From Proteobacteria bacterium UBA5122 (GTDB taxonomy: Bacteria > Pseudomonadota > Gammaproteobacteria > Tenderiales > Tenderiaceae): 15,650 nt of DNA. Below, one piece after another: positions 1-7,244 of the stretch. Below the pieces are notes generated by a model. That model searched no databases, was not told the origin of the DNA, and saw only the letters and a program-made list of their open reading frames with translations. Location of the stretch: positions 5,376 to 21,025 of the forward strand of contig DHYU01000013.1 in the NCBI GenBank assembly GCA_002415485.1, written 5' to 3'. The translations under genes were made by a program, and so were the position numbers. Position 1 is the first letter of the stretch. Every line of letters starts with the position of its first letter.

Positions 1-39
1 ATCGTCGATGACCGCCGCCACAACCTGCACAAACTCCAT
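1..39 (-). CDS. Probable Nudix (MutT-type) hydrolase, N-terminal fragment
   Basis: An ATG at 39-37 opens a frame that runs off the window after 13 codons (MEFVQVVAAVIDD). It begins 4 nt after the stop of the upstream minus-strand gene, with a GGGG stretch just upstream, so translational coupling is likely. The pattern 'hydrophobic-VAAVI-acidic' resembles the first beta strand of Nudix hydrolases, which remove nucleoside diphosphate-linked groups such as oxidised dGTP. The Nudix box itself lies outside the window. The family call rests on this short strand only and could be wrong; that a coding region starts here is more secure. Confidence 0.35.
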   Translation of the reverse strand, partial: MEFVQVVAAVIDD

Positions 40-43
40 CAGC

Positions 44-526
44 TCAACCCCGGCGCACCACATCCAACAAACGGGCCTCGCTCAATTGCACCGCGCGCCC
101 AAAGCCTTCCACATAACGACCGCCGCTGATCTCAAAGCGGAACAGTGAAAAATCACCGAAGTCAAAGAGTGGCTCAGCGTTTGGCAAATGACTGATGTAT
201 TTAGACTTGGCCGCGGCATAATCCGCATGCTCGCGCCCCACCTCCAGCAAGCGCCCGGACACCGTCAGCCGCGCCAGGGTCTGCGGATCGCAAACACCGT
301 CGTCGGCCTCGCTCACCGCCAGCGCCACGCGGGGCTCGACCAGCACATGCCGTGTATGACGCGCCAGACGACTCAGATGCAGCCACAAACAGCCCTGATC
401 CGCATCGATAACATAGGCCACCCACGAACTAAACGGCGCGCCATCACCATCGACCGTCGCCAAACCCGCCCAACGCTGGGCATGGAGCACACGCGCCAGA
501 CGCGCCTCATCAATTTGCTGATTCAT
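44..526 (-). CDS. HugZ-like FMN-binding split-barrel protein (pyridoxamine 5'-phosphate oxidase superfamily)
   Basis: This 160-residue protein has the layout of the PNPOx-like split barrel seen in the N-terminal part of HugZ-type haem-utilisation proteins. It has an opening helix (ARVLHAQRWAGLATV, residues 10-25), a strand with PFSSWVAYVID (31-41), the SRLARHTRH segment (52-60), VEPRVALAV (63-71), RLTVSGR (86-92) and a late FRFEISGGRYVEGFGRA segment (129-145). Members bind flavin or haem; a precise reaction cannot be assigned. It lacks the C-terminal DUF2470-like extension of many HugZ proteins, so it is a short form. The ATG at 526 has only a weak GGA upstream. The gene starts 43 nt after a Gln-rich hypothetical gene and stops 4 nt before a probable Nudix gene, so the three probably share a transcript. 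Confidence 0.75.
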   Translation of the reverse strand: MNQQIDEARLARVLHAQRWAGLATVDGDGAPFSSWVAYVIDADQGCLWLHLSRLARHTRHVLVEPRVALAVSEADDGVCDPQTLARLTVSGRLLEVGREHADYAAAKSKYISHLPNAEPLFDFGDFSLFRFEISGGRYVEGFGRAVQLSEARLLDVVRRG

Positions 527-569
527 CGCCAGAGATTCCGTTACGAGATTTTAGAAGAGAAAGATCGGA

Positions 570-950
570 TTAAGCGTACACATCCAACAACAGCGCGCGT
601 TCCCGAATGATAGAGCCAGCACTCAACTCCGCATTTTCCTGATACTCCGCCAGCGCCTGCGATGCCGTCAGACTCGATGCCAGAGCCCGCGACGCCGCCT
701 GCTGCTGGTATCGCTGCTGCTCGGGGCTGCCATCTTCATATACCCCGGCCCGTGTCTGCTGGCGTTGCTGTTGCCGCTGCTTATCCAGCAGCTCGCCCTC
801 CAAGACCTGCTCGGCGGGCGGGCGGTGCTGAACTTCTTTTAGTTGCTGATGGTGACGGGAACTGTCGACATTGGCGCCCGTTGCGGCCGTATCCGGCCGC
901 AGGGCGTTGTTACCAAGGTAATAAACGGGATAGGCATTTGAAACCTGCAT
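570..950 (-). CDS. Hypothetical Gln-rich protein ending in LDVYA
   Basis: I do not recognise a named family for this 126-residue protein. It has no signal peptide and no membrane segment. Residues 1-30 are neutral and Tyr/Asn-rich. Residues 33-85 are strongly hydrophilic, with Gln runs around 57-65 and 78-84, and are probably helical or disordered. Residues 86-125 form a conserved-looking Ala-rich helix followed by AEYQENAELS and a C-terminal LLLDVYA. A similar 'Y-Q ... D-hydrophobic-YA' ending occurs, as far as I recall, in short uncharacterised gammaproteobacterial proteins. The start ATG at 950 follows a GGGGGA stretch about 13 nt upstream. The gene lies 32 nt after the outer-membrane protein gene and 43 nt before the split-barrel gene, all on one strand. 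Confidence 0.65.
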   Translation of the reverse strand: MQVSNAYPVYYLGNNALRPDTAATGANVDSSRHHQQLKEVQHRPPAEQVLEGELLDKQRQQQRQQTRAGVYEDGSPEQQRYQQQAASRALASSLTASQALAEYQENAELSAGSIIRERALLLDVYA

Positions 951-982
951 CCGTCGTTCAATCCCCCGTGCTCACTCATCCA

Positions 983-1552
983 TTAAAACGACATCGTGAT
1001 ACCCAGATGCCAGCCCTTGTCCAGATCCACATCGTAACCACGCTCCATGCGTGCACGAATCTTGCGGTAACCGACATAAAGCGATGCCTCAGGCAACACT
1101 TCAAAGCCTATGCGTGAATTGAAGGCCAAGAAACGGTTCGCATCGCCGAAGGTCGTCACGTCCGGCCCATAGTTCAAACCAGCGCCCATGCTCAGACGAT
1201 TTACCTTCGGGGGTACAAAACGCAACATACCGCCCAAGGTCACAGAACCCACGTCATCATTTGTGTTATCGATCGAAACCGCATAAGTCTTGATGCCTAC
1301 GCCCCCCGTCAGCCCCGGCGCATGGCTACCCGCCTCACCGATCATCTCGATTCCGAGAGCCCCCATCACATCATCCTCTTCGGTGTACATCAAGCCAAGA
1401 TTCCAATCCGTATGGCCATAACTGCTATAGCTAATGGTTGACGCATATTGCGCCAACACCGTGTCATCACTGACCCCGAGATCAATCTTGCCTGCCGTCG
1501 CCTGCCCTGCCACAACCATCAAAGCCACGGCAATACCTACTCGTGCGTTCAT
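983..1552 (-). CDS. YfaZ-family outer-membrane beta-barrel protein
   Basis: This 189-residue protein has a clear Sec signal peptide: a basic start (MNAR), a hydrophobic core and probable cleavage after residue 20 (QATA|GK). The mature part consists of alternating amphipathic strands with many Gly, Tyr and Asn residues, ending in the aromatic strand GWHLGITMSF with a terminal Phe, as expected of a barrel inserted by the BAM machinery. The segment EASLYVGYRKIRA (154-166) and the overall length fit the YfaZ family of small outer-membrane proteins of unknown function. An AGGGAG Shine-Dalgarno lies 8 nt before the ATG. The gene follows comF after about 100 nt and precedes the Gln-rich hypothetical gene by 32 nt. 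The barrel call is firm; the YfaZ assignment is by pattern memory. Confidence 0.78.
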   Translation of the reverse strand: MNARVGIAVALMVVAGQATAGKIDLGVSDDTVLAQYASTISYSSYGHTDWNLGLMYTEEDDVMGALGIEMIGEAGSHAPGLTGGVGIKTYAVSIDNTNDDVGSVTLGGMLRFVPPKVNRLSMGAGLNYGPDVTTFGDANRFLAFNSRIGFEVLPEASLYVGYRKIRARMERGYDVDLDKGWHLGITMSF

Positions 1553-1603
1553 TTACGCGTCTCCCTAAAACAAATTACTGATGGATTTATTAACCTACAC
1601 AGC

Positions 1604-1617
1604 GCCCGGCGCCGGGC
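1604..1617. repeat. Perfect 14-bp GC palindrome in the comF/yfaZ gap
   Basis: The sequence GCCCGGCGCCGGGC is exactly self-complementary and lies in the 101-nt gap between comF and the outer-membrane protein gene. There is no T-tract after it on the minus strand; the T-run (positions 1622-1627 read on the minus strand) precedes it. It therefore does not look like an ordinary intrinsic terminator. It could be a protein-binding site, half of a hairpin that attenuates transcription leaving comF, or chance. No other copy was noticed in the window. Confidence 0.3.
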
Positions 1618-1653
1618 CTGCAAAAAACGTCCGCTATGGTAGCACGCCGCCGC

Positions 1654-2364
1654 CTAATCGGAACGCCCGGCACGGGCACAAACAATCACCTGTACCCGCC
1701 GCGCACCCGCTTTTTTCAGCGCCGCCGCCAATACCTCAACCGTCGTGCCAGTCGTCATCACGTCATCGACGATCGCCAGACTGAGGCCGCGCACATCCGC
1801 CGTCACCTCGAAGGCAGATTTCAAATTACGCCGCCGCGCCTTGGCCGACATGCCTGCCTGCTGCTCTGTCTCCCGCTGCCGTCGACACCAGGCAGACTGC
1901 AGCGGCACACCCAGCCGACGCGCCAGCGGCTCAGCCAACACCTGGGCCTGATTAAAACCACGCTCGCGCAGGCGCCGCGGATGCAACGGCACCGGCACTA
2001 TCGCATCCACCGGCTGAACCGTACCCCAATCGGCTGCCAACGCCGCCGCCATCTGCTCGGCCAACAGCCGCGCCAGATGCAAACGTGCGTCGTACTTAAG
2101 CCCCGTGATCATGTGGTTCAACGGGAAACCGTACTCGTACAATGCCCACACACCGTCGTAGGCAGGCGCCCGCCGCTGACAGATGCCGCACAGCCCATCC
2201 TGGGCCAATGGCAAGGCACAGCGTGTGCAACGGGCGCGCAGACGCGGCAGGTCGGCCAGACAACCGCTGCAGATATCCCTCGGCGCCAACGAACGCTGAC
2301 CACAGAGACAACACTGCCCCGGCAAGGCCCAAAACTGAACACTATTTAGCCACTTGTAATTCAT
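1654..2364 (-). CDS. comF: ComF family phosphoribosyltransferase-like protein
   Basis: This 236-residue protein has the two parts of ComF/GntX proteins, which are linked to DNA uptake and processing. Residues 18-62 hold cysteine pairs (CCLC, CSGC, CTRC, CGIC) suited to a zinc-ribbon module. Residues about 85-230 form a type I phosphoribosyltransferase domain with VPVPLHPRRLRERGFNQA (123-140) and the PRPP-binding loop AIVDDVMTTGTT (197-208). An upstream in-frame GTG at 2391 exists, but the ATG at 2364 is preferred because GGAAGGGG sits just before it. The gene is divergent from bioB, with 83 nt between the two starts, and its start codon overlaps the left half of a candidate BirA operator. It ends in TAG close to the usual C-terminus of the family. 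Confidence 0.92.
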   Translation of the reverse strand: MNYKWLNSVQFWALPGQCCLCGQRSLAPRDICSGCLADLPRLRARCTRCALPLAQDGLCGICQRRAPAYDGVWALYEYGFPLNHMITGLKYDARLHLARLLAEQMAAALAADWGTVQPVDAIVPVPLHPRRLRERGFNQAQVLAEPLARRLGVPLQSAWCRRQRETEQQAGMSAKARRRNLKSAFEVTADVRGLSLAIVDDVMTTGTTVEVLAAALKKAGARRVQVIVCARAGRSD

Positions 2365-2386
2365 CACCCCTTCCCTGGGTTGACAA
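2354..2386 (+). promoter_or_regulatory. Candidate BirA operator of the biotin operon
   Basis: The inverted pair TTGTAATTC - N15 - GGTTGACAA resembles the operator of the biotin repressor BirA, which in E. coli has half-sites TTGTAAACC and GGTTTACAA separated by a similar distance. The right half, read on the minus strand, is TTGTCAACC and matches the family pattern TTGTMAACC in full. The left half differs at two of nine positions. The right half covers the -35 box of the bioB promoter, a fitting place for repression by biotinoyl-AMP-loaded BirA. The left half touches the comF start codon, so comF could be affected too. No birA gene is in the window. Confidence 0.6.
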
Positions 2387-2407
2387 TTCACCGGCCGCGG
2401 TTAAGAT
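2380..2407 (+). promoter_or_regulatory. Sigma70 promoter of the bio operon
   Basis: A perfect -35 box TTGACA (2380-2385) is followed after 16 nt by TAAGAT (2402-2407), a four-of-six match to the -10 consensus. Transcription would start near 2414, leaving a leader of about 34 nt before the bioB ATG at 2448. It is the only strong promoter seen for the tightly packed genes up to position 7487. Confidence 0.65.
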
Positions 2408-2447
2408 CGCGCAATCTACCGCAACCATATCTAATTAAGGAATGCCG

Positions 2448-3491
2448 ATGGCCAGCCAGCTCGACAACAGCGTCTACACCCGTATCGATGACATCACCCA
2501 ACGCATCCTCGCCGGCGGCGAGATGAGCGCCGACGAAGGCCGCTGGATGATCCGTCTCGACGACGACTACCTGCCATGGCTGATGGCCAGCGCCGACCGC
2601 ATCCGTAAAACCTTCCGTGGCAACGAGATCGAGGTCTGCGCGATTGCCAATGTACGCTCCGGCAACTGCTCGGAAAACTGTTCATTCTGTTCACAGTCGG
2701 GCCATCACAAGACCCAGGCCCCGGCCTACGACTACATCCCGGCCGACGAGCTGGTGGCGCAGGCGAAAAAGGCGCGCGAATGGGGCGCCAGCGATTTTGG
2801 CGTCGTTTCAAAGGGTTGGGGTGTTCGCTCTGACAAAGAAGAGGGCAAACTGGAAGAGTACTTCGCCGCCCTCGACGACGGCAGCGACATCGGCCGTTGC
2901 GCCAGCCTCGGCGCGCTGACCAAGGACTCCGCCGGCAAACTGAAGGCGATGGGCATGGAAAACTACCACCATAATCTGGAATGCGCCGAGAGCTTCTTCG
3001 ACCAGGTCTGCACCACACACACCTACCAGGAAAACATCGACACCATCAACCACGCCCGCGACGCCGGCCTGCGCGTCTGCGCCGGTGGCATCCTCGGCAT
3101 GGGCGAGTCGCTGGACCAGCGCATCGAGATGGCCGAAACCCTGCGCCAGCTGCAGGTCGAATCGGTACCGCTGAACTTCCTTAGCCCCGTGCTCGGCACA
3201 CCGATGGGCACCCGCACACCGATGTCGCCACAGGAGATCCTGCGCGCCATCGCCACCTACCGTTTCATGCTGCCGCAGGCCGAAATCCGCATCGCCGGTG
3301 GCCGCCAGTTCCTCGGCGACATGCAATCGATGATCTTCATGGCCGGTGCCTCCGGCGTCATGATCGGCGACTACCTGACCACCAAGGGCCGTGGTGTCGA
3401 AGATGACCTAAAGATGATCAAAGACCTCAAACTAGACGTGCGCGGCAACACCCAACAACGTCGCCAACAAGACAGCACCGAAGCCGCCTGA
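2448..3491 (+). CDS. bioB: Biotin synthase, radical SAM enzyme with altered cluster ligands
   Basis: BioB inserts sulfur into dethiobiotin, the last step of biotin synthesis. The protein has 347 residues (E. coli BioB has 346). The radical SAM cluster motif is C74-x3-C78-x2-C81. The motifs YHHNLE (173-178), AGLRVCAGGILGMGES (206-221), VPLNFL and EIRIAGGRQ (279-287) follow the family order. Aligned by eye to E. coli, Cys128 and Cys188 correspond to C151 and C211, and Arg260 to R281, but the residue at Cys97 is Gly118. Extra cysteines occur at C179 and C188. E. coli uses Cys97, Cys128, Cys188 and Arg260 to hold the sulfur-donating [2Fe-2S] cluster. An ATG at 2442 also exists, but AAGGA abuts it and is spaced 6 nt from the ATG at 2448, so 2448 is chosen. 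It is first in the operon. Confidence 0.93.
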   Translation: MASQLDNSVYTRIDDITQRILAGGEMSADEGRWMIRLDDDYLPWLMASADRIRKTFRGNEIEVCAIANVRSGNCSENCSFCSQSGHHKTQAPAYDYIPADELVAQAKKAREWGASDFGVVSKGWGVRSDKEEGKLEEYFAALDDGSDIGRCASLGALTKDSAGKLKAMGMENYHHNLECAESFFDQVCTTHTYQENIDTINHARDAGLRVCAGGILGMGESLDQRIEMAETLRQLQVESVPLNFLSPVLGTPMGTRTPMSPQEILRAIATYRFMLPQAEIRIAGGRQFLGDMQSMIFMAGASGVMIGDYLTTKGRGVEDDLKMIKDLKLDVRGNTQQRRQQDSTEAA

Positions 3492-3727
3492 TGCCTTTCC
3501 CTGACGACGAGCGCGACGCCCTGCTACAACTGAAGGGCGTCGGTCCGACTGTGGTCAAGCGACTGGAAGAAATCGGCATCAATTCGCTGCTCGATCTCAA
3601 GGACTGCCAAGTCGACACCGTCACCGAGAATATCGCCTCGATGCTGCACGCCCATTGTTGGAAAACAAGTCCGCAGGCGCGGGCGGCCATCGCTGCCGCC
3701 ATCGAACTGGCCAAACAAAAGGCCTGA
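3491..3727 (+). CDS. Small helix-hairpin-helix protein between bioB and bioF
   Basis: This 78-residue protein contains one helix-hairpin-helix motif, LKGVGPTVVKRLEEIGINSLLDL (residues 13-35), a fold that usually contacts the DNA or RNA backbone. A helical tail follows with CWKTSPQARAAIAAAIELAKQ (56-76). There is no signal peptide or catalytic motif. Its ATG overlaps the bioB stop (TGATG), so translation is probably coupled, and bioF begins 1 nt after its stop. Similar small HhH proteins are known in proteobacteria without an assigned role, some resembling the Cdd1 'pathogenicity locus' family. A link to biotin synthesis is suggested only by position. Confidence 0.8.
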   Translation: MPFPDDERDALLQLKGVGPTVVKRLEEIGINSLLDLKDCQVDTVTENIASMLHAHCWKTSPQARAAIAAAIELAKQKA

Positions 3728-3728
3728 C

Positions 3729-4877
3729 ATGGCATTCGATTTCCAGGGCCAGCTCAACGCGCTGCAACAGCAGCACCGCTACCGCCGCCGTCGCGTCGTC
3801 GACAGTGCCTGCGGCGTGCGGCTGCGCGATGCCAGTGGCGAGTATCTGTCGTTCAACAGCAACGACTACCTAGGCCTCGCCAATCATCCCGAAGTCATCG
3901 CCGCGATGCAGGCAGGCGCGGCGCGCTGGGGTGTCGGCAGCGGCGCGTCTCATTTAATTAGTGGTCACAGCAGCGCCCACCACGCGCTGGAAGAGGAACT
4001 GGCCGCATTCTGCGGCCGTCCACGCGCCTTGCTGTTCTCGACCGGCTATATGGCCAACATGGGCGTCATCGCCGCCCTCTGCGGCCGTGGCGATCACGTG
4101 CTCGAAGACCGGCTCAACCACGCCTCACTGCTCGACGGCGGCCTGCTGAGCCAGGCCAGGATACAGCGTTACCGTCATAACGATGCCGACGATCTGGCGG
4201 CCAAACTCGCCAAGTGCTCGGGCAACACACTGGTCGTCAGTGACGGCGTCTTCAGCATGGATGGCGACCTGGCCAACCTGCCCGCGCTGAGCCAAACCGC
4301 CCGTGCCCACAACGCGCTGCTGATGATCGACGACGCCCACGGCTTTGGTGTGCTTGGCCAACACGGCGGCGGTTGCGTTGAGCACTTTGGCCTGACTGGC
4401 GATGACGTGCCGATCCTCGTCGGCACCCTCGGCAAGGCCTTCGGCACCTTTGGTGCGTTTGTCGCGGGCAGTGAAGAGCTGATCGAACTGCTGATCAATC
4501 GCGCCCGCCCCTACATCTACACCACTGCGCTGCCGCCGGCAGTGGCCGAGGCGACACGCGCCAGTCTTAAACTGGTACAAACCGAGTCGTGGCGCCGCGA
4601 CAAACTGCAAAGCCTGATCACGCAGTTCCGCCGCGGCGCCCAGCAGCTCGGCCTGAACCTGATGGACTCGCCAACACCGATCCAACCCTTGATCATCGGT
4701 GACGATGCTTCGGCACTCAAACTCAGCGAGCAACTGCAGACAGCAGGCATCCTCATCAGTGCGATCCGCCCGCCGACGGTGCCCGCTGGCACCGCCCGCC
4801 TGCGCATCACCTTCAGCAGCGATCACAGCGAGCAGGATGTCGCGCGTTTATTAAATACATTGGAAACCCTCGTATGA
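3729..4877 (+). CDS. bioF: 8-amino-7-oxononanoate synthase
   Basis: BioF is a PLP-dependent alpha-oxoamine synthase that joins pimeloyl-ACP (or pimeloyl-CoA) with L-alanine to give 8-amino-7-oxononanoate, CO2 and free carrier. The 382-residue protein is of normal length. Family landmarks are NSNDYLGLANHP (44-54), GVGSGASHLISGH (68-80), FSTGYMAN (103-110), NHASLLDGG (130-138), SDGVFSMDGDLA (171-182), DDAHGFGVLG (201-210) and the PLP-binding lysine K236 in GTLGKAFGTFGA, the same number as in E. coli. It starts 1 nt after the HhH gene, and its TGA overlaps the bioH start (ATGA). Confidence 0.96.
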   Translation: MAFDFQGQLNALQQQHRYRRRRVVDSACGVRLRDASGEYLSFNSNDYLGLANHPEVIAAMQAGAARWGVGSGASHLISGHSSAHHALEEELAAFCGRPRALLFSTGYMANMGVIAALCGRGDHVLEDRLNHASLLDGGLLSQARIQRYRHNDADDLAAKLAKCSGNTLVVSDGVFSMDGDLANLPALSQTARAHNALLMIDDAHGFGVLGQHGGGCVEHFGLTGDDVPILVGTLGKAFGTFGAFVAGSEELIELLINRARPYIYTTALPPAVAEATRASLKLVQTESWRRDKLQSLITQFRRGAQQLGLNLMDSPTPIQPLIIGDDASALKLSEQLQTAGILISAIRPPTVPAGTARLRITFSSDHSEQDVARLLNTLETLV

Positions 4878-5641
4878 GCCTCTATACCGAGCAGTTTGGA
4901 ACAGGCGATGACTTAGTATTAATCCATGGCTGGGGCCTGCACAGTGGCGTCTGGGCGCCGGTATTAAATCAACTCAGCCAGCACTATCGCGTGACCACGG
5001 TCGACCTGCCCGGCCACGGCCACAGCCCCTTGCCCGCCGGTGGCTTCGACATCATGCGTCTCAGTCAATTGATCTTGAACTCTGTACCAACAAACGCCAT
5101 CTGGGTCGGCTGGTCGCTGGGCGGCATGGCGGCACTCAACGCCGCACTGCACTATCCGGCGCAGATCCGCAAAGTCGTGATGGTCGGCGCACAGGTGCAG
5201 TTCGTGCAAAGCACCGACTGGCCTGCGGCGACGCCGGTCAAGAATCTGCAGACCTTCACCGACAACCTGACACAGGACACCGAAGGCACACTCAAACGCT
5301 TTTTAGGCCTGCAGGTGCGCGGTGCGGATGATGAAAAGTCGCTATTAAAACTGATCCGCCAACTGGTCGCCGAACGGCCACTGCCCAACCCGGAGGCACT
5401 GCGCCTGGGCTTGGCAATCTTAAAAGAAGCCAACCTGCGACCACAGCTACACAAACTACAAACACCGACGCAGTTGATCCTTGGCGCACGCGACATGCTG
5501 ACGCCTGTGGCTTGTGCCGACCTGATGCGACCACTGATGCCGAGCGCACAATTCGACATTATGCCGACCGCAGGGCATGCACCGTTTCTATCGCACCCGA
5601 CTGAATTTTTAAGCTGCCTGAATGCATTTCTGAATAAATAA
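4874..5641 (+). CDS. bioH: Pimeloyl-ACP methyl ester carboxylesterase
   Basis: BioH removes the methyl group from pimeloyl-ACP methyl ester once the chain has been extended by the fatty-acid machinery, stopping elongation and supplying BioF. The 255-residue protein is an alpha/beta hydrolase with the oxyanion motif HGWGLHSGVW (18-27), the nucleophile elbow GWSLGG with Ser81, the acid Asp207 in LGARDMLTP and His235 in TAGHAPFLSHP. These match the E. coli triad (Ser82, Asp207, His235) almost number for number. A cap domain fits residues of about 115-185. Its ATG overlaps the bioF stop by 4 nt, and bioC starts 1 nt after its TAA. Confidence 0.95.
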   Translation: MSLYTEQFGTGDDLVLIHGWGLHSGVWAPVLNQLSQHYRVTTVDLPGHGHSPLPAGGFDIMRLSQLILNSVPTNAIWVGWSLGGMAALNAALHYPAQIRKVVMVGAQVQFVQSTDWPAATPVKNLQTFTDNLTQDTEGTLKRFLGLQVRGADDEKSLLKLIRQLVAERPLPNPEALRLGLAILKEANLRPQLHKLQTPTQLILGARDMLTPVACADLMRPLMPSAQFDIMPTAGHAPFLSHPTEFLSCLNAFLNK

Positions 5642-5642
5642 G

Positions 5643-6527
5643 ATGGACGCCGAATACCAAATCGACAAACGCCAACTGCGCGATTCGTTTAGCCGCGCCG
5701 CAGCCGACTACGATGCCCTGGCCGTACTGCAACAAGAGATCGGCAGGCGCCTATTGGAACGCCTCGATCTGATCAAACTACAACCGCAACGCATCTTGGA
5801 TGTAGGCTGCGGCACGGGTCGCCTCACGAAAGAGTTGAGCACACGTTACCCTAAGGCAGAACTCATCGGGCTGGATATTGCCCATGGCATGCTGCAACAG
5901 GCGCGCGGCAAACCTGGACTATTCAGTCGCTGGCGTAACAAACGTCGTTTTGTCTGCGCCGACGCTGAATCATTGCCACTGACCAACAATAGCGTCGACA
6001 TGATCTTCTCCAACGTCACCATTCAATGGGTGCAGGACCTGGATCGCACACTGGCAGAATTCCAACGGGTGTTAAAACCCGAAGGCCTGCTGATGTTCAC
6101 CACCTTCGGTCCCGACACGCTGACCGAATTGCGCCAGGCCTGGGCGGCCGTCGATGACAAGGTACACGTCAACGCCTTTCTCGACATGCACGACATCGGC
6201 GATGCGCTGGTGCGCAGCAAGGTCGCCGATCCAGTCATGGACAGCGAGACCATCACCCTCACCTATCGTGACCCAAAGACACTGATGCGCGAACTCAAAG
6301 GCATCGGCGCACACAATGTCACCGCAGGGCGCAATCGTGGCCTGACCGGCAAACAAAGTTTGACCAAATTGCTGCAAGCATATGAGCAATTTCGCCTCAG
6401 CGACGGCACCCTGCCCGCCAGTTACGAAGTGGTGTATGGCCATGCCTGGGGATCAAATATCACACAACGTGCCGATGGCGATGGCAGCATCGCCATCCCG
6501 CTGCACACCATTCAGCGACGGAGATAA
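5643..6527 (+). CDS. bioC: Malonyl-ACP O-methyltransferase
   Basis: BioC methylates the free carboxyl of malonyl-ACP so that the fatty-acid enzymes accept it as a primer; BioH later removes the methyl. The 294-residue protein opens with the family-typical DKRQLRDSFSRAAADYD (8-24). It then has a class I methyltransferase fold: motif I ILDVGCGTGRLT (51-62), acidic end of strand 2 in LIGLDIAHGML, a CADAESLPL segment, and FSNVTIQWVQDL before LKPEGLLMFTTFGPDTLTEL. It is longer than E. coli BioC (about 251), as is common in non-enteric gammaproteobacteria. It lies directly after bioH and 2 nt before bioD. Confidence 0.95.
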   Translation: MDAEYQIDKRQLRDSFSRAAADYDALAVLQQEIGRRLLERLDLIKLQPQRILDVGCGTGRLTKELSTRYPKAELIGLDIAHGMLQQARGKPGLFSRWRNKRRFVCADAESLPLTNNSVDMIFSNVTIQWVQDLDRTLAEFQRVLKPEGLLMFTTFGPDTLTELRQAWAAVDDKVHVNAFLDMHDIGDALVRSKVADPVMDSETITLTYRDPKTLMRELKGIGAHNVTAGRNRGLTGKQSLTKLLQAYEQFRLSDGTLPASYEVVYGHAWGSNITQRADGDGSIAIPLHTIQRRR

Positions 6528-6529
6528 AC

Positions 6530-7225
6530 ATGCACTGCGGTGTATTCATCACAGGGACGGATACCGATGTCGGCAAGACCTATGTCAGCCTGGCGCTGGT
6601 GGAGCGTTTAAAAAAAGATGGTGCCAAAGTCGGCGTGATGAAACCCGTCTCGGCGGGTTGCGAACTCACCGCCGATGGCCTGCGCAATGAAGACGCACGC
6701 CTGTTGCAACAACACAGCAATGTCGAGCTAAGCTATGACGACATCAATCCATACGCCTACACGCCACCGATCGCGCCGCACATCGCCGCCGCTGAGGTTG
6801 GTTCGCAGATCAGGCTGGATACACTGCAACAACATTTCGACACCATCGCTGGGCAGAGTGATTGCGTGCTGGTCGAAGGCGCGGGTGGCTGGCGCGTACC
6901 GCTGGACGACCAGCACAGCATCGCCGACATCGCCAAACAACTGCAATTACCAGTGATTCTGGTCGTCGGCATGCGCTTGGGCTGTATCAACCATGCACTC
7001 TTAACTGCCGAAAGTATTCGCAACGATGGCTGCACACTCATCGGCTGGGTCGCCAATCACATCGATCCCAACATGGCCTATGCCGACCAAAACATCACCG
7101 CACTTGAACAACGTCTGCCTACCCCGCTATTGGCACGCCTGCCGTATCAACGCGACGCCAATGCGCTAGATCTGGCGAACCATTTACCACCATTACTTGC
7201 TATGCTACGGCACCCCGGCGTTTAA
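6530..7225 (+). CDS. bioD: ATP-dependent dethiobiotin synthetase
   Basis: BioD closes the ureido ring of dethiobiotin from 7,8-diaminopelargonate, CO2 and ATP. The 231-residue protein has the P-loop GTDTDVGKT (9-17), the catalytic lysine K38 in GVMKPVSAG (E. coli Lys37), Glu116 in VEGAGGWRVPL, and a late nucleotide-contacting region around GWVANHIDP. GGAG lies 8 nt before the ATG, inside the end of bioC. The bioA aminotransferase that makes its substrate is not in the window and must lie elsewhere. Confidence 0.95.
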   Translation: MHCGVFITGTDTDVGKTYVSLALVERLKKDGAKVGVMKPVSAGCELTADGLRNEDARLLQQHSNVELSYDDINPYAYTPPIAPHIAAAEVGSQIRLDTLQQHFDTIAGQSDCVLVEGAGGWRVPLDDQHSIADIAKQLQLPVILVVGMRLGCINHALLTAESIRNDGCTLIGWVANHIDPNMAYADQNITALEQRLPTPLLARLPYQRDANALDLANHLPPLLAMLRHPGV

Positions 7226-7244
7226 CCATACCAAGGACAGTCTC

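Noticed and set aside
1604..1627. The GC palindrome plus A/T run as an intrinsic terminator for comF
   Set aside because: On the minus strand the T-run precedes the hairpin, and on the plus strand the hairpin is followed by A residues, so the order is wrong for termination in either direction.
1636..2349. A 237-codon open frame on the plus strand opposite comF
   Set aside because: It is antisense to comF, whose PRPP motif and cysteine pairs are clear; composition is Arg/Gln/His-rich shadow sequence.
2442..2447. ATG at 2442 as the bioB start
   Set aside because: The AAGGA ribosome-binding site directly abuts this ATG, while it is correctly spaced for the ATG at 2448.
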